Of a stretch of 64,000 bases of DNA, positions 23,201 to 35,144 are shown piece by piece. Numbering within the stretch: position 1 is the stretch's first letter; each line of letters starts with the position of its first letter. This stretch comes from Chrysoperla carnea (Eukaryota; Arthropoda; Insecta; Neuroptera; Chrysopidae), in NCBI RefSeq assembly GCF_905475395.1, contig NC_058342.1:16030640-16094639 (forward strand). The letters run 5' to 3'. The position numbers and the translations under genes were made by a program. Under the pieces are notes generated by a model. It was not told where the DNA came from. It ran no database searches and worked only from the letters and a program-made list of their open reading frames with translations.

Positions 23201-23297
23201 GATGCGCCGCCCTTTTTGATAGAATGAATTTCATTAATTTTGATCCAGTTTTTTATTTTAAAGTAACTTAATTTATTGAAATATAATTTTTTAAATA

Positions 23298-24957
23298 TTA
23301 CTGATAAACAAGACAGATAAATATAGTTGGGCTAGTAGATAAAACTAGTTGGGCTTCAATAGACAGTAATGCAAGAGCATTAAGTCTATCTTGGCCCATG
23401 CTTGCGCGTAAATAGGTTTTTACCCTTTTAAGAGTAGAAAAAGATCTTTCTCCTGAACAATTTGTAGCCGGAATACTCAAAAAAATACAGAGAGCAATGT
23501 CCACATTCGGATAAACATCTCGAAGATTCCGTGAATGCAATACATTGCATATTTTTTGTGCAGAGCGTACATCTTCTATATTTGCCAAGGAATCTTTGAG
23601 TTGACAATGTAAATGAATGCATTCATTGCCTAACGTATCTTCCAAATCATCAAGATACTTACTGGTTAGTTTATTGTCAAGATTTTTTAATTCATTCGTG
23701 TATATTTCAGATAAATTATCAAAAAAATTGAAATTTTTATAAAGTTTTTCATATACACGTTTACGCTTGGCCAATTGTACACTCAGAGTATCTAGAATAG
23801 GATAATACACATTTGTACGAAAATTTTCTTGTCCAGAAGAAGGTGTTCTTTCATTTACCCGCGACTCATCTGGCTGAATTATTCTGGTTTTTTTGTGTCG
23901 AGTATCATATACCAATAATAATCGTGAACTCCAGATAGTGCTTTGGCTTTTTCTTCATATTCAGAAAATTGTTTGTCTCTCATGTCTTGAAGAAATAGAG
24001 CCAGAGAACTATAGATCTGAACGACGGATGATAAATCAGCTTGAGATTCTTGAAGCTTCTTACTAGCAGCACTAAAACGATCTAAAATTACATTCCAAAC
24101 TATAAATAGGATTGCCGTTTCGGCAATAAATTGTAGTGCATCAATTAATGCAGGCCACTCTTTTTATAATGCGTAGCATGCATCATGTCGAGCAGACCAA
24201 CGAGTTTGAGTACCCAACGATGTGTAGAAATAGTAAAGAAATTGTATAGTTCTTGCAAAGTAGAAAAGAAGTCGATTGCTTCTGTTACCGATTCAACTGC
24301 ACATGATCCTACCAAGTTTAAAGAATGGGCGGCACAAGGAACATAATTTGCTAAAGGATTAATTGTTTTGATTAGTGTCTGAAGGCCTGAGTATATACCT
24401 GACATATTGCTTGCATTATCATAAGATTGACCATGACAGTTCATTATGTCCAAACCATTATTTTCTAGAGATTTTAACAAAGCATCCTCTATATCTTTAG
24501 CTTTATGACCGATATTTGGTAGAAAATCTAGAAACCTTTCCACAATTTCACCATCATGACGTACATATCTGATAATTATAGTAAGTTGCTCGCCATGTGC
24601 AATATCAGGCGAAGAATCTACAATTATACCAAAATACTTAGCAGATTGCACTCCATTAGAAATTTGTTGTAGTACTTTATTCTGAATCAGCATTATAATT
24701 TCTTCATAGATCGTTTTATACAAATACGACGTATTTTCACTACCAGGATGCGCATACAATTTTAAATGTTCAGATAAAAACGGATCAAATTCAGCAAGAA
24801 GCTCTACTGTTCCTAAAAAAATCTCATTATGAGGATCTCCTATTCGTTCAGAATTTCCTCGATATGGCAATCCTCTTATTGCTAATGATTTAATAATTTC
24901 GAGTTGTTTTATGAGACGTTGATCAACATGCCAGTGAACTGCTCGAGATTTAAATTT
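23298..24957 (-). pseudogene. hAT transposase pseudogene (DUF4371/ZMYM1-like), frameshifted
   Basis: The upstream segment (24957-24145) contains an RG(L)PYRGNSE motif, then GIIVDSSPDIAHGEQLTII, CHGQSYDNASNMSG and NYVPCAAHSLNLVG, the RNase H-like core of DUF4371-type hAT transposases. The downstream segment (23915-23298) ends with IPATNCSGERSFSTLKRVK and a RLNALALLSIE region, the C-terminal dimerisation domain. About 230 bases between them are open in a third frame, so at least two frameshifts (near 24160 and 23905) break the gene. No initiating ATG for a full protein is seen; the open region simply begins around 24957. It is not expected to make active transposase. Confidence 0.85.
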
Positions 24958-25134
24958 TTATTTTAGATAAAACTTTAAATTTTTTGCAAATTATTTTGAT
25001 AATTCAAAAAATTGAAAATGGAAAAAGACGGGATTTATTTTTCATAAAAAATTATTTTTATAAACAAAAAATGTTCTGGCACTTTTTAATAATTTATAAC
25101 GATAATCAATACCCAGCTGAATAAAAGAAAATAT

Positions 25135-25192
25135 TGAGACAAAGAAAAAAGTATTAGATTGACTAGAAAACCAAGACTTTTTTCTTTGTCTC
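25135..25192. repeat. Short hairpin
   Basis: GAGACAAAGAAAAAAGT pairs with ACTTTTTTCTTTGTCTC around a ~25-base loop. Confidence 0.6.
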
Positions 25193-25248
25193 CATACTTT
25201 TTTTTTTTTTAATCAGGGACATATAAATCTTCGGTATTTTTATTTCAC

Positions 25249-25385
25249 CCCTGGTGGAAAAATTATTTGAAAAAATAATAAGTCTTAATAAGTCTTATGA
25301 AACTCTGAAAAAGTCTTAGAAACTTTAAAAAAGTATTAAGAACTCTGAATAACTCTGAATTAGACTAAATACTCTAAAATTCAAA
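25249..25385 (+). mobile_element. CCCTGGTGG MITE, left-end fragment
   Basis: Matches the left two thirds of the complete copy at 36230-36420 (CCCTGGTGGAAAAA, then AAAGTCTTAGAAACTTTAAA). The right end is missing. Confidence 0.7.
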
Positions 25386-25519
25386 GAAGAACAAAATAAC
25401 GTACAAAACAGGGGAAGGGAGGAGGTTCAATATTTTGTTGCAATCAGTTACATAGGAGGAAGTATAGGGTTTGAAAAGTCGTTCTAAATGCGTTATGTAA
25501 TTTAAGTACAGCCCCATAG

Positions 25520-25866
25520 GTACATCAGAAGAGCACATGAGCTGTAATTTATAAAGATATATTTAAAAAATTAAATTTATTCTAACATTTTACTGCTTAA
25601 TCTATGATCATCATTTCGAACCATAAATAAAAATTAAAATTTAAAATAGTAAATGTAAAACAATTCATGGCCATCTTTTCTGAAATACTCAATGAAATAT
25701 ATTTATTTTACACTAAAAAGTTTGAAAACTGTGCATTTATTTTATCAGTGTAAAACAATCCCTTCGAGTGTTATGGAAGGAGGATAAGTACGATGAAGAG
25801 AAGAGGAGGCTATAAAGCGGAGCTTTTTACTTTTATGTTCAGTGAAGCGGGCGGGTCACAAGCTAG
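25520..25866 (+). mobile_element. Helitron 3' fragment
   Basis: Related to the 5658-6139 family. It ends with an AGTGAAGCGGGCGGGTCACA hairpin region and CTAG at 25863-25866 followed by T. The 5' end is not present. Confidence 0.7.
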
Positions 25867-25887
25867 TATAATAATACATACCACAGG

Positions 25888-26190
25888 CTCACATTGCGCT
25901 AAATATCCAAAATTCGATTGCAACCATCTTCAGTAGCTAAATTTATTCATATAACGCATTACAAAAATTCTTTATAAAGTTAATAAACCCCGTTGTAAAC
26001 TGTTACGAAAAGTTAAATTATTTTTGTGATAATTTTTGTATTTTATTTTATTTTTGTAAGGGTTACTGTAATATTTTACATATTTTTTTTAAACTTTGTT
26101 ATGAATTTTTTTGAACACATATGAATAAATTTAGCTACTGGCGATGGTTACATTGCAATCAAAATATGGATATTGAGCGAAACGTAAGTT
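25888..26190. repeat. Foldback, ~75-bp arms
   Basis: CACATTGCGCTAAATATCCA pairs with TGGATATTGAGCGAAACG, and TAGCTAAATTTATTCATAT pairs with ATATGAATAAATTTAGCTA. Confidence 0.75.
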
Positions 26191-26310
26191 ATTGTTGTAT
26201 GTTTTTTAAATAGAATTTCTTAATATACAATTGTATTTCGAGTATCGTGGAATTTATTTCAATATTTATGTCTCAACTCGAAGTCAATAAAAATTCTTTC
26301 TTATAACTAA

Positions 26311-26850
26311 ACAAGTGAAAACAAACAATTGACTCAGCTAATTATTGAAATACCATGAATAGATAGTATTGATTACGAAATCGTTTGTTTTGTACGTCAT
26401 GTGAGTAAAGAAAGATAGCCAGCCATACATACAGGTCATACACACAAACAGTCAAGTTTTCAAATAAATTTTTCAAGCAAAAGTTGTTTACTTTTTTTAT
26501 AAGGAACATTCATTACATGTAAACTTTTGTTCTATCTCTAACGGCTTATAAGATGGGTCATACGGAGCCAAGACCCAAATGACCTATGTTGCTCATTTAC
26601 GAACTCGAACTTAATATTTAAGTCCTGAGCACGCTGCAAAAATTTCAACTTGATATCCTTTTTCGTTTTTCAGTTATCGTGTTGTCAGACGCATAGACAG
26701 ACAGACAGACAGACAATCGGTAATTGACTAATTAGTTGATTTTATGAACACCTATACTAAAATTTTGTGAGTAGCATCAATATTTTTAGGTATTACAAAC
26801 TTGGGACTAAACTTAGTATACCATATATATTACATATATGCATGGTATAA
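26311..26850 (+). repeat. Family-A repeat, full copy
   Basis: Runs from ACAAGTGAAAACAAACAATT to GCATGGTATAA. It includes a six-unit (GACA) run near 26692-26716. Confidence 0.8.
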
Positions 26851-27503
26851 AATGAATAAACTGTTGAAAGCACCTCGCCAATGCTGTAGTACCTTAAGGA
26901 GTTAAAATTAATAAATTAGTACACATATACATTTTACTTATACACATTTATTTCCGCTATGGATATATTTTGTACAATTTAACAATTTTAATCATTTTAA
27001 ATAAATAGGCAAAAAAATATAACATTTTGTTTTGATAAAATATTTGCAGGTATATAAGTATGTAATACTTGTTTCCTTAGGACTCTATCTATTAAGGGTC
27101 TTGATAATATAAGACTCGAAGTTGTGTTATGATAATCGAAAATTCAAAACTATTTGTCACATTGCACGTATCACGTCAATTTTGTTAAAACTAATATGTT
27201 ATTTTAAATCTCTCTATTTTTGTCTACAATTTAATGTATTTGCGGTCAGTTAAATTGCAAACACAATCTAAATATTTAGTATATTTGTTCCTTTAATTAC
27301 CTTTTAGTTTACAAGATGTATGTAGGCAGTAATTATAGTATATATCCATGGTAATACCCTACAAAATATACCACAAATTAACTAATACCATACAGTATCT
27401 CAACAAGTCTGACAAGTCACATACTATGACGTCACACCCGTTTTAAAATTTGAATTTCTCTAACTGAATTTGTACTTTATTAATTAATTTTAAGTAATTA
27501 AAA

Positions 27504-27710
27504 AGACGGCTACGGACTCAAGACCCAATATAACGTCTTGAACACGTTAAAAAAATTTCAGCTTGATGTATCTTTTCGTTTTTGAGTTATCGTGTCGACT
27601 GACGGATAGGCAGACAACCGGAAATGAACTAATTAGGTGATTTTATGATCACCTATAGCAAAATTAGAATTAGTATACCTTAATATATATTTCATATATA
27701 CAGGCTAAAA
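27504..27710 (+). repeat. Family-A repeat, distal fragment
   Basis: Starts at CTACGGACTCAAGACCCAAT. The GTTACAAACTTGGGACTAAA block is largely deleted before the ATTTCATATATACAGG end. Confidence 0.65.
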
Positions 27711-27928
27711 AATAGCTTCTGTGCATCAAGGGTTCAAAAAATTTTTTTCATAGTTTTTTTGATATCCGGTAATTGCCAATGACATTTTTGTATTGTTTGG
27801 ATCTTGGAAATTACATTTTAACACTGCCAGAAAAAAATTCATCCAGTCATAATAAAAAAAATTAACTCGATCTACGGGAAAACGTAGACTGTATTTTAAA
27901 CATTAATACTGAAGCATATACAGAATAT

Positions 27929-29200
27929 TTAAATAATTGATTCAGTTGTAATCTTCTCTTCTTTAACACTACTTTCTGAAGTAGTTTCTTGACTATGAAT
28001 TCGTTTATGTCTGAGTAAGAGCTGATTTCGAGTAAATGTTTTTTCACAAATATCACATGAAAATGGCCTTTCTCCAGTATGAATTCGTTTATGTTGAATT
28101 AAATAATTTTGTCGGAAAAATGTTTTATTACAATAATCACATGAAAAAGGTTTTTCTCCGCCGTGAATTCGTTTATGTTCCGTTAAATTACTATAGTTAT
28201 TAAATGATTTATCACAGTGATTACATGAAAAAGGTTTTTCACCCGTGTGAATCAAATTATGTTGAATTAAATTATGTTTTTGCGTAAATGTTTTATCACA
28301 AAAATCACATTGAAAAGGTTTTTCCCCAGTGTGCATAAGCTTATGTTTATCTAAGAGACTTTGGTAAGTAAATGTTTTATTACAAACATCACATGAAACA
28401 AGTTTTTCTCCGGTATGAGTTCGTTTATGTTGACTTAAAGTGCACTTCTGTTTAAATGTTTTTTCACAAATATCACATGAAAAACGTTTTTCCTCGCTGT
28501 GTGTGAGTTGATGCTTAGCTAACAAACTTTGGTAAGTAAACTTTTTATCACAAATATTACATGAAACCAAGTTTACTCCAGTATGAATGCGTTTATGTTG
28601 AATTAAATTGCATTGTAGCGTAAATGCTGTATCACAAAAATTACACACAAATGGTTTTTCTCCAGTATGAATAATTTTATGTTCAGTTAAATGATGTTTA
28701 TGAGTAAATGTTTTATCACAAAGTTCACAAGAAAAAGGTCTTTTACCTTTATGAATTCGAATATGTTCCTTCAAGCTTTGTTTCTGATTAAATTTTTTAA
28801 GACAGAGATTACATGAAAAAGGCTTTTCTCCAGTATGAATCAATTTGTGTCTAGATAAACTATATTTTCGAGTAAATTTTTTATCACAAACATCACATGA
28901 AAATAATTTTTCATCAGTATGAGTCCGTTGATGGTTCAAAAGATTTTCATCTTCATATATTAATTTTATGTTTAATTGTTGGTCAGATTCATGTTCTGTA
29001 AAATTTTCTTTTTTAATAGGCATATGTTCTATTGTAAGAGGTTCTTCTTTAATATGTAAATATTCCATTGTATCAGTTTCTTCTTTAATTTGTATATGAT
29101 CCATTGTATCATTTTTTTCAAATATTTCATCTTTTTCAAGTTTAATATTTTCTTCATTGATAAGCAAATTTTCATTTACATTCAATGAATTATTTGACAT
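27929..29200 (-). CDS. C2H2 zinc-finger protein, 11 fingers
   Basis: A probable nuclear DNA-binding protein of 423 residues. The ATG at 29198-29200 is chosen because no other ATG precedes it; the open frame extends only ten codons further. Residues 1-85 are acidic with repeated IKEE/IKKE motifs (SUMO-type psi-K-x-E). HQRTH at 90-94 is a vestigial finger that has lost its cysteines. Eleven intact C2H2 fingers follow at a strict 28-residue spacing, first Cys at 102 and last His at 402, joined mostly by H(T)GEKPF linkers. The tail (403-423) carries VKEE. Fingers 5 and 7 share a FTYQSLL core, a sign of internal duplication. No KRAB, ZAD or BTB domain is seen. The gene is single-exon as far as visible. 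Target genes cannot be inferred. Confidence 0.9.
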   Translation of the reverse strand: MSNNSLNVNENLLINEENIKLEKDEIFEKNDTMDHIQIKEETDTMEYLHIKEEPLTIEHMPIKKENFTEHESDQQLNIKLIYEDENLLNHQRTHTDEKLFSCDVCDKKFTRKYSLSRHKLIHTGEKPFSCNLCLKKFNQKQSLKEHIRIHKGKRPFSCELCDKTFTHKHHLTEHKIIHTGEKPFVCNFCDTAFTLQCNLIQHKRIHTGVNLVSCNICDKKFTYQSLLAKHQLTHSEEKRFSCDICEKTFKQKCTLSQHKRTHTGEKLVSCDVCNKTFTYQSLLDKHKLMHTGEKPFQCDFCDKTFTQKHNLIQHNLIHTGEKPFSCNHCDKSFNNYSNLTEHKRIHGGEKPFSCDYCNKTFFRQNYLIQHKRIHTGERPFSCDICEKTFTRNQLLLRHKRIHSQETTSESSVKEEKITTESII

Positions 29201-30115
29201 TTTCTTCGTCTTTGGTTCACAGTTTGACACAGAGAATATATCGGTAAAACAGAAGCGAAAGTCAATGCTAATTTTTATCGCATGTCATTCAATGCCATCT
29301 CTGAAGATCAACGCAAACTAAATTAGTATAATCGTCAAAATAGATCTCATTACTATCTTATATAATAAGGTTCTTATCTTGAATAGTAAGCTTATTGTCT
29401 TGCTAAAAATGATATTTATCCTATATGCAACAACATTAGAAAACTTATAATATTTAATTAACTTTGAAAAATTATTTATAAAATTCAATTATAATAAGTA
29501 AGTTCTATGTAATTTTTAAAATGGAACTTTTTATATATTTTTCAAAGTTATTTAAATATTATAAGTTTTCTAATGTCGTGCAAAAAGGATGAATACCATT
29601 TTCATACAAGCTCATATATTTTATAAATATAGTCTCTGATATAGTTTTTTACTGATATAGTCTCTGGTTTGACATATTTACTGAATCACTGCACAGACAT
29701 CGAACATATAAAAATGGACAATGTTATTAAAAAATGGCACCGGTATACAGAGTGCTATGACTCGATTCAAATTGGATTTTAACGCTAAGATATAGCGCCA
29801 CGAGTAAAAAAAATGTAAACCATTCTCGTTATTATTATTCTCAACTGATTATTTCAATGATTAAAGAGGCAGGAGATATATGCTTTATTATACATTTTAT
29901 TGTGCCGTGCTAAATTTGCTCCCCGAGTCTGTTATAATTACGATTATTTTCCTACTTTTTATATAAACTTAGTAGTTTGTGTTGTTATATAAATTTTTTA
30001 ATGCAAATTTTGCACCTTATTCTATAATTTTTTGTTTTTGATTTACATTTTGAACTTTTAAATTTGTATACTTTTTGACTTTTAATTTCATAGTTGTGTG
30101 TGTTTTCAAATGCAT
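29201..30115. other. Intergenic DNA upstream of the 11-finger gene
   Basis: No gene seen. The promoter of the zinc-finger gene should lie at the left side. An imperfect inverted pair (TTATAATATTTAATTAACTT near 29448 and AAGTTATTTAAATATTATAA near 29545) brackets AT-rich DNA. Confidence 0.4.
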
Positions 30116-30118
30116 TTT

Positions 30119-30425
30119 TAAACCATGTATGTATATGAAATATACCAAGGTATATTAAGTTTAGTCCGAAGTTTGTAAATCTGAAAAATATTGATGCTAT
30201 GAACAAAATTTTGGTATAGGTGTTCATAAAATCACCTAATTAGCCCATTTCTGGTTGTCTGTCTGTCGTCTGTTGTCTGGAAGCACGATAACTCAAAAAA
30301 GAAAAGAGTTATCAAGTTGATAGCATGGTCAGGACGTAAAAAGTGAGGCAAAATTCGTAAATAGGTCCGTGGGACAAATCTTGTAAGCCGTAAGAAATAG
30401 AACAAAAGTTTGCAAAAAGAAATAA
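30119..30425 (-). repeat. Family-A repeat, partial, head of divergent pair
   Basis: Starts AACCATGTATGTATATGAAA and stops in the GAACAAAAGTTTGCAAAAAG region, directly before the plus copy at 30428. Confidence 0.7.
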
Positions 30426-30427
30426 AA

Positions 30428-30957
30428 CAAGTAAAAACAAACAATTGACTGAGTTAATTGTTGAAATACCATGTATAGACAGTGTTGATTACTCTGTCAT
30501 ATTACACATATACATATAACACGTATATATAGCCATAACATACATACTATAAAATTTGCGCATAATTTGCGCTCTCACGGGTAAACAGTGATGTTTACGA
30601 AAAAATGTTTCAAACAAAAGTTGTTTATTTTTTTATATGGAACATTTTTTAAATTTTTTGTTCTATCTCTAACAGAAAGGTTTACAAGATGGGTCCTACG
30701 GACCTTGACCTCACTTTTTACGTCCTCAGCACGCTATAAAAATTTCAGCTTGATACCTCTTTTCGTTTTTGAGTTATCGTGATTACAGAAGGACAGACGA
30801 TAGACGACAGACAGACAGACACACGGAAATGGACTAACGAAGTGATTTTATGAACACCTATTTCAAAATTTTTTATGTAGCATCAATATTTTTAAGCGTT
30901 ACAAACTTGGGACTAAACTTAACATGTATACTTTGTATATTTAATATACATGGTATA
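30428..30957 (+). repeat. Family-A repeat, full copy
   Basis: Starts ACAAGTAAAAACAAACAATT and ends AATATACATGGTATA. Divergent with the minus copy 30119-30425. Confidence 0.75.
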
Positions 30958-30964
30958 AAAAAGT

Positions 30965-31270
30965 TCCTCATAAAAAAATTTCAAACTTTAGCTTGAAACA
31001 TTTTTTTGGAAAACGTTACTGTTTATCCGCAAGGGCGCAAATTTGGACGAAACTTTGGTGTCCATTTTCTTCAAAATTGTAAAAGATAAAGAGTGTGAAA
31101 ATTTGCAGGTAGCTTCAACAAGTGGTCTTATGCAACATTCTCGAAAAACAAAGAAAAATTTAAGAAAATACTTTCGAAAATTTTCGAAAACTTAATAAAT
31201 AATATTTAACACTTTCTATACTGGATATGTCAACAATCAAACTCAGTCAATTGTTTGTTTTCACTTGTTA
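30965..31270 (-). repeat. Family-A related repeat, variant
   Basis: Contains TTTATCCGCAAGGGCGCAAA and then the variant CCATTTTCTTCAAAATTG / GGTAGCTTCAACAAGTGG segment, ending with the usual ATTGTTTGTTTTCACTTG. Confidence 0.65.
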
Positions 31271-31424
31271 ATTTTAAAGTTTTGTTCTATCTCCTACGTT
31301 TTACCCAATTGAGCATGCTATAAAAAATTCAGCTCGATATTTCTTTTCATTTTCAAGAAAGTTATGACATACAGACAGGCAAACAATAACGGATAGTTTA
31401 CCTTTTTTAACAATGATAAATAAT

Positions 31425-31640
31425 GATATTATAGTTATTAAAAATAATAACTGCAAAAGAAGTAAAGAATTTTAAAAGTAATTGCAAATAATATATTTTT
31501 AAACCAATATACGTATTATTAATTTATTAAAAACAGTAATTATTAAATCAATAAATGATATATTTAAACAAACATTAAATTTAATTGAATTAAACTTAGT
31601 AATTATATACATAGTATTATTATTATTTATCGAGAAAAAT
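31425..31640 (+). repeat. Dispersed repeat G
   Basis: A TAGTTATTAAAAATAA to TTAATTGAATTAAAC stretch resembles 41315-41510. Extremely AT-rich, not coding. Confidence 0.45.
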
Positions 31641-31734
31641 TGGTAAAGGTTTGGGTTAGGTACAATTTGATAAAAAAAATTAGGAATAAACTATTGAAAA
31701 AACATTAGCAAAATAAGTATTTTTTGTTAAACAT

Positions 31735-31972
31735 AGGTCAATGGTGTCTTGGGTCCGTGCGACCCATATTGTAAATCGTTAGAGATAGAACAAAAGTTTA
31801 AATGTAAAAAAAATCCTTATAAAAAAATAAACAACTTTTATTTGAAACTTTTTTTTAAACATGACTGTTTACCCGCGAGGGCGCAAATTAATTAGCAAAT
31901 TTTTTAATATGTATTATATGAGAATATCAGTTATATGTATGTGGCTATCTAAAAGTGGATATCTTTCTTTAT
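31735..31972 (-). repeat. Family-A repeat, partial, head of divergent pair
   Basis: Runs from the CATAGGTCAATGGTGTCTTGG block to TGGATATCTTTCTTTA, then abuts the next plus copy. Confidence 0.7.
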
Positions 31973-32530
31973 TTAAAACAAACAATTGACTGAGCTAATT
32001 TTTGAAATACCATGCAACGACAGTGTTGATTATTCTATCACATTACAAATACATACATGTCACACATACATAACTGATAATCCTATATTAATACATACTA
32101 TAAAATTTGCATCTAATGTGTGCCCTCGTGAGTAAACAGTGATGTTTACAAAAAATGTTTCAAACAAAAGTCGTTTATTTTTTTATAAAAAACATTTTTT
32201 ATAATTATACTTTTGTTCTATCTCTAACGGTTTACAAGATGGGTCCTACGCACCCAAGGCCCAATTGACATATATTGTTCATTAACGAACTCGACCTTAC
32301 TTTTTACGTCCTGAGTACGCTATAAAAATTTCAGTTTGATATCTCTTTTCGTTTTTGAGCTATCGTGTTGACAGACAGACAGACGGATAGAGAACCGGAA
32401 ATGGACTAACTAGATGATTTTATGACCACCTATACCAAAATTTTGTTCGTAGCATCAACATTTTTAAGCGTTACAAACTTGGGACTGAACTTAGTATACC
32501 TTGCATAATACATATATATGCATGGTATAA
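31973..32530 (+). repeat. Family-A repeat, nearly full copy
   Basis: Starts within AAAACAAACAATTGACTGAG, missing only the first few bases, and ends GCATGGTATAA. Confidence 0.75.
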
Positions 32531-32544
32531 AATGATTTTGTTTA

Positions 32545-32640
32545 GTTGAAATATATCAGAGTATTACACATTAAAGTTAGTCCCAAGTTTGTAACGCTTA
32601 GAAATATTGATGCTACAAACAAAATTTGTAGAATCACATG
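32545..32640 (-). repeat. Family-A repeat, terminal fragment
   Basis: GAAATATATCAGAGTATTAC and AGTCCCAAGTTTGTAACGC are recognisable. It is truncated before the TCCGGTTGTCTGTC block. Confidence 0.65.
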
Positions 32641-33150
32641 GGAGGCGGGAGCATAACATTTTTTTTTCTAAACATTTTTCCGTAAACCGTACAGTTTAGG
32701 CAAAAACGGACTGAAAAGTTTTACCGAAAATTTTTATTTCGTATAATTGTTTCTGTGATATCTATAGACACTATTCGAAAAAGATTTTCCAATAAATCTA
32801 ACAAAAGTGGTTCGTTTTTCTATAAAGACCATTTTAGTTCAAATTGAATGAACAAACGCACGAAAAAGCTAGATTTTTGATCAATTACTGTCTAAACTAT
32901 TCGGATTACAAAAAAATGTTTAAAACAAAAACTGTTTGCGTATTTGTAAAGAACAACTTTCTAATTTAAAGCGTTCATCTAATGTTTGACAGTTATGAAT
33001 CAGAGTGAGGTTTTAATTTAACCTGAAAAATTAGATCGAATTCGGTACCGGTATGAAAGATGTGTCCCTTTGAAAATAATATTTTTCGTGTGAAACATTT
33101 TCTTCGATAAAATTTATTTATTTCAAGCATATGTCAACTTAAAAAAGCAC
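32640..33150 (-). mobile_element. Family-D element, half copy
   Basis: Reverse complement of about 1036-1505, continuing in the sense of 1870-2070. Shared blocks include TAAACCGTACAGTTTAG and AATTGAATGAACAAACGCAC. It ends near CATATGTCAACTT. Confidence 0.65.
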
Positions 33151-33365
33151 TCTGTATATAGTATGAGTGTAAAGGGCGGCAAATGTTATTTTTGCTTGGG
33201 GCGGCTAAATGGTGAGATCGGGCCCTGTCCCCCTAGCTACTCCATCGCATGATGGTATATGGTTTAGGGAATATAATGTATAATTGTTCAAAAAATACAA
33301 TAGTTTACTAAATCGGAATGTTACTGATAATCGAGGAAATGAAACTAAAAAAAACCGTCTAACTG

Positions 33366-33635
33366 AGGAAAAGTCTCCTCGTCGGTAGATTTTTATGGAA
33401 GCCGGTGGAAAATGTTTGCCTGAGTGTACTCAAAAATGTCATTTACATGAGTGCTTGTGCTTTTTAAACGTTTATTAAAGACAACATGGTGTCCGGGATT
33501 AGAAAACTTCTGCCCCGCCGCATGGGCGTAAATCGAAAAAGCACAAGCACTCATGTATATGACATTTTTGAGTACACTCAGACAAACATTTTCCACCGGC
33601 TTCCATAAAAATCTACCTACGAGAAGGTTTTTCCT
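33366..33635. mobile_element. Foldback, ~90-bp arms, GC-richer
   Basis: GTAGATTTTTATGGAAGCCG pairs with CGGCTTCCATAAAAATCTAC, and GAGTGTACTCAAAAATGTCA with TGACATTTTTGAGTACACTC. Loop about 75 bases. It lies ~140 bases upstream of the first PEBP exon. Confidence 0.85.
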
Positions 33636-33773
33636 GGGTCAAATGCTTCATTTCCTACAGTATGATCTGGCGCTGACTGGCCCTGCTTGTTTTATATTCA
33701 TGATAGATTTTTATATAAATAACTGAAATTTAATTGTTCTTTTTTGTGTATTTCATAGTTTGATGCAACAATT

Positions 33774-33899
33774 ATGTGGCAACTATTAGTTTTCATTGTT
33801 GCAGTTTTGGGTCAAATTTTTGCAAATGTTGAGCAAGCATTTACAGAGAATGAAATTGTACCAGATTCAATTGATATACCACCAAATAAATTTATGGAG
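33774..33899 (+). CDS. PEBP gene 1, exon 1 (signal peptide)
   Basis: 42 codons from the ATG at 33774, beginning MWQLLVFIVAVLGQIFA, a hydrophobic secretion signal with likely cleavage near residue 17-18. The exon ends ...FME followed by GTAATT, a phase-0 donor. The second PEBP exon 1 (43452-43577) is very similar, including the upstream ACAACAATTATGTGG. A TTTCATAG just before the start could be an acceptor for an upstream untranslated exon. Confidence 0.85.
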
Positions 33900-34311
33900 G
33901 TAATTTAAATATACATAGTAACTTAAAGCTCTCTTAAGTTGGCGACGACACATCAATTTTTCTAGGTGTTCGATTAACAGTTCGATTTTTATAATAAATT
34001 GAAATATTTATTTCGATCATAACTTTCAAATTTTAATGATTTTAATTACATAAGCGCAATGTGTTAAATTGATTAAGCGTGTATTCAAACAATGAAACAA
34101 CGGTACTAGGATAATATTCAACAAACAATAACGATCAATTATCGATTAATCGAGCTGTTTATCGGAAAAAATTCATGTGTGGTGGCCAAGTTAGGAGAGC
34201 TGTAACTATAGATTGATTAAGTATTTCTGACATCTATTTGGCAAAAACAGATTTGTTAGATTTAAAAAAAAAATATTAAATGAATATACATATCAATATT
34301 AGAATTAAATT

Positions 34312-34891
34312 ATTATACCATATTTATGAAATATACAAGGTATAATAACTTTATTCCCAAGTTTGTAACGCTTAAAAATATTGATGCTACGAACAAAATT
34401 TTGGTAAAAGTTTTCATAAAATCACCTAATTAGTCCAATTTTGATTGTCTACCCGCCTGTCTGTCAACACGATAGCTCAAAAACGAAAAAAGATATCAAG
34501 CTGAAATTTTTATAACGTTCTCAGGACATAAAAAATGAGGTCGAATTCGTAAATGAGCAACATAGTTCAAATGGATCTTGGGTCCGTAAGACCCATTTTG
34601 TAAGCCGTTAGAAATGGAACAAAAGTTTAAATGAAAAAAATGTTCCTTATAAAAAAATAAACAATTTTTGTTTGAAAAATTTTTGCGTAAACATCACTGT
34701 GTAACCGTCAGAGCGCAAATTATATCGTTTGTATTATGTGGCAATATCAATTAGGTGTGTGTGACATGTATGTATTTATGTTTGGCTATCTTTCTTTACT
34801 CATATGACGTAAAGAAATAAACGATTGCGTAATCAACCCTGTCTTTACATGGTATTTCAATAATTAACTCAGTCAATTGTTTGTTTTCACT
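34312..34891 (-). repeat. Family-A repeat in PEBP 1 intron, full copy
   Basis: Runs from ATTATACCATATTTATGAAA to CAATTGTTTGTTTTCACTT. Confidence 0.75.
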
Positions 34892-35144
34892 TTTTTTAAA
34901 AATTATATTAGTGCAATTAAACTAAATATCGAAAAAGGAAAAAATTAATCTCTCAGGAGCGTACCTAACGCCCATTTTTGGGAGGTAGTTGGGAGTTTTA
35001 TCAGCTTTCTTAACAGTTCTAGTTGAAGTATTTGTGCACATTTTCGTTTCCTTTCGACTTGCTAGGTTCAAAATTGAGCGAGGTATACCAATTTTAAAAT
35101 AGAATTTTTTTTGCTAATTCAATCAAATGAAAAAGTATCCAAGT

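Noticed and set aside
27862-28056. Frame overlapping the 3' end of the 11-finger gene
   Set aside because: Same strand, different frame, low complexity; a shadow of the zinc-finger coding sequence.
33170-33231. A second hAT terminus (GGGCGGC repeats ending CGGGCCCTG)
   Set aside because: It resembles hAT ends, but I could not find a partner end or duplication, so it is left uncalled.
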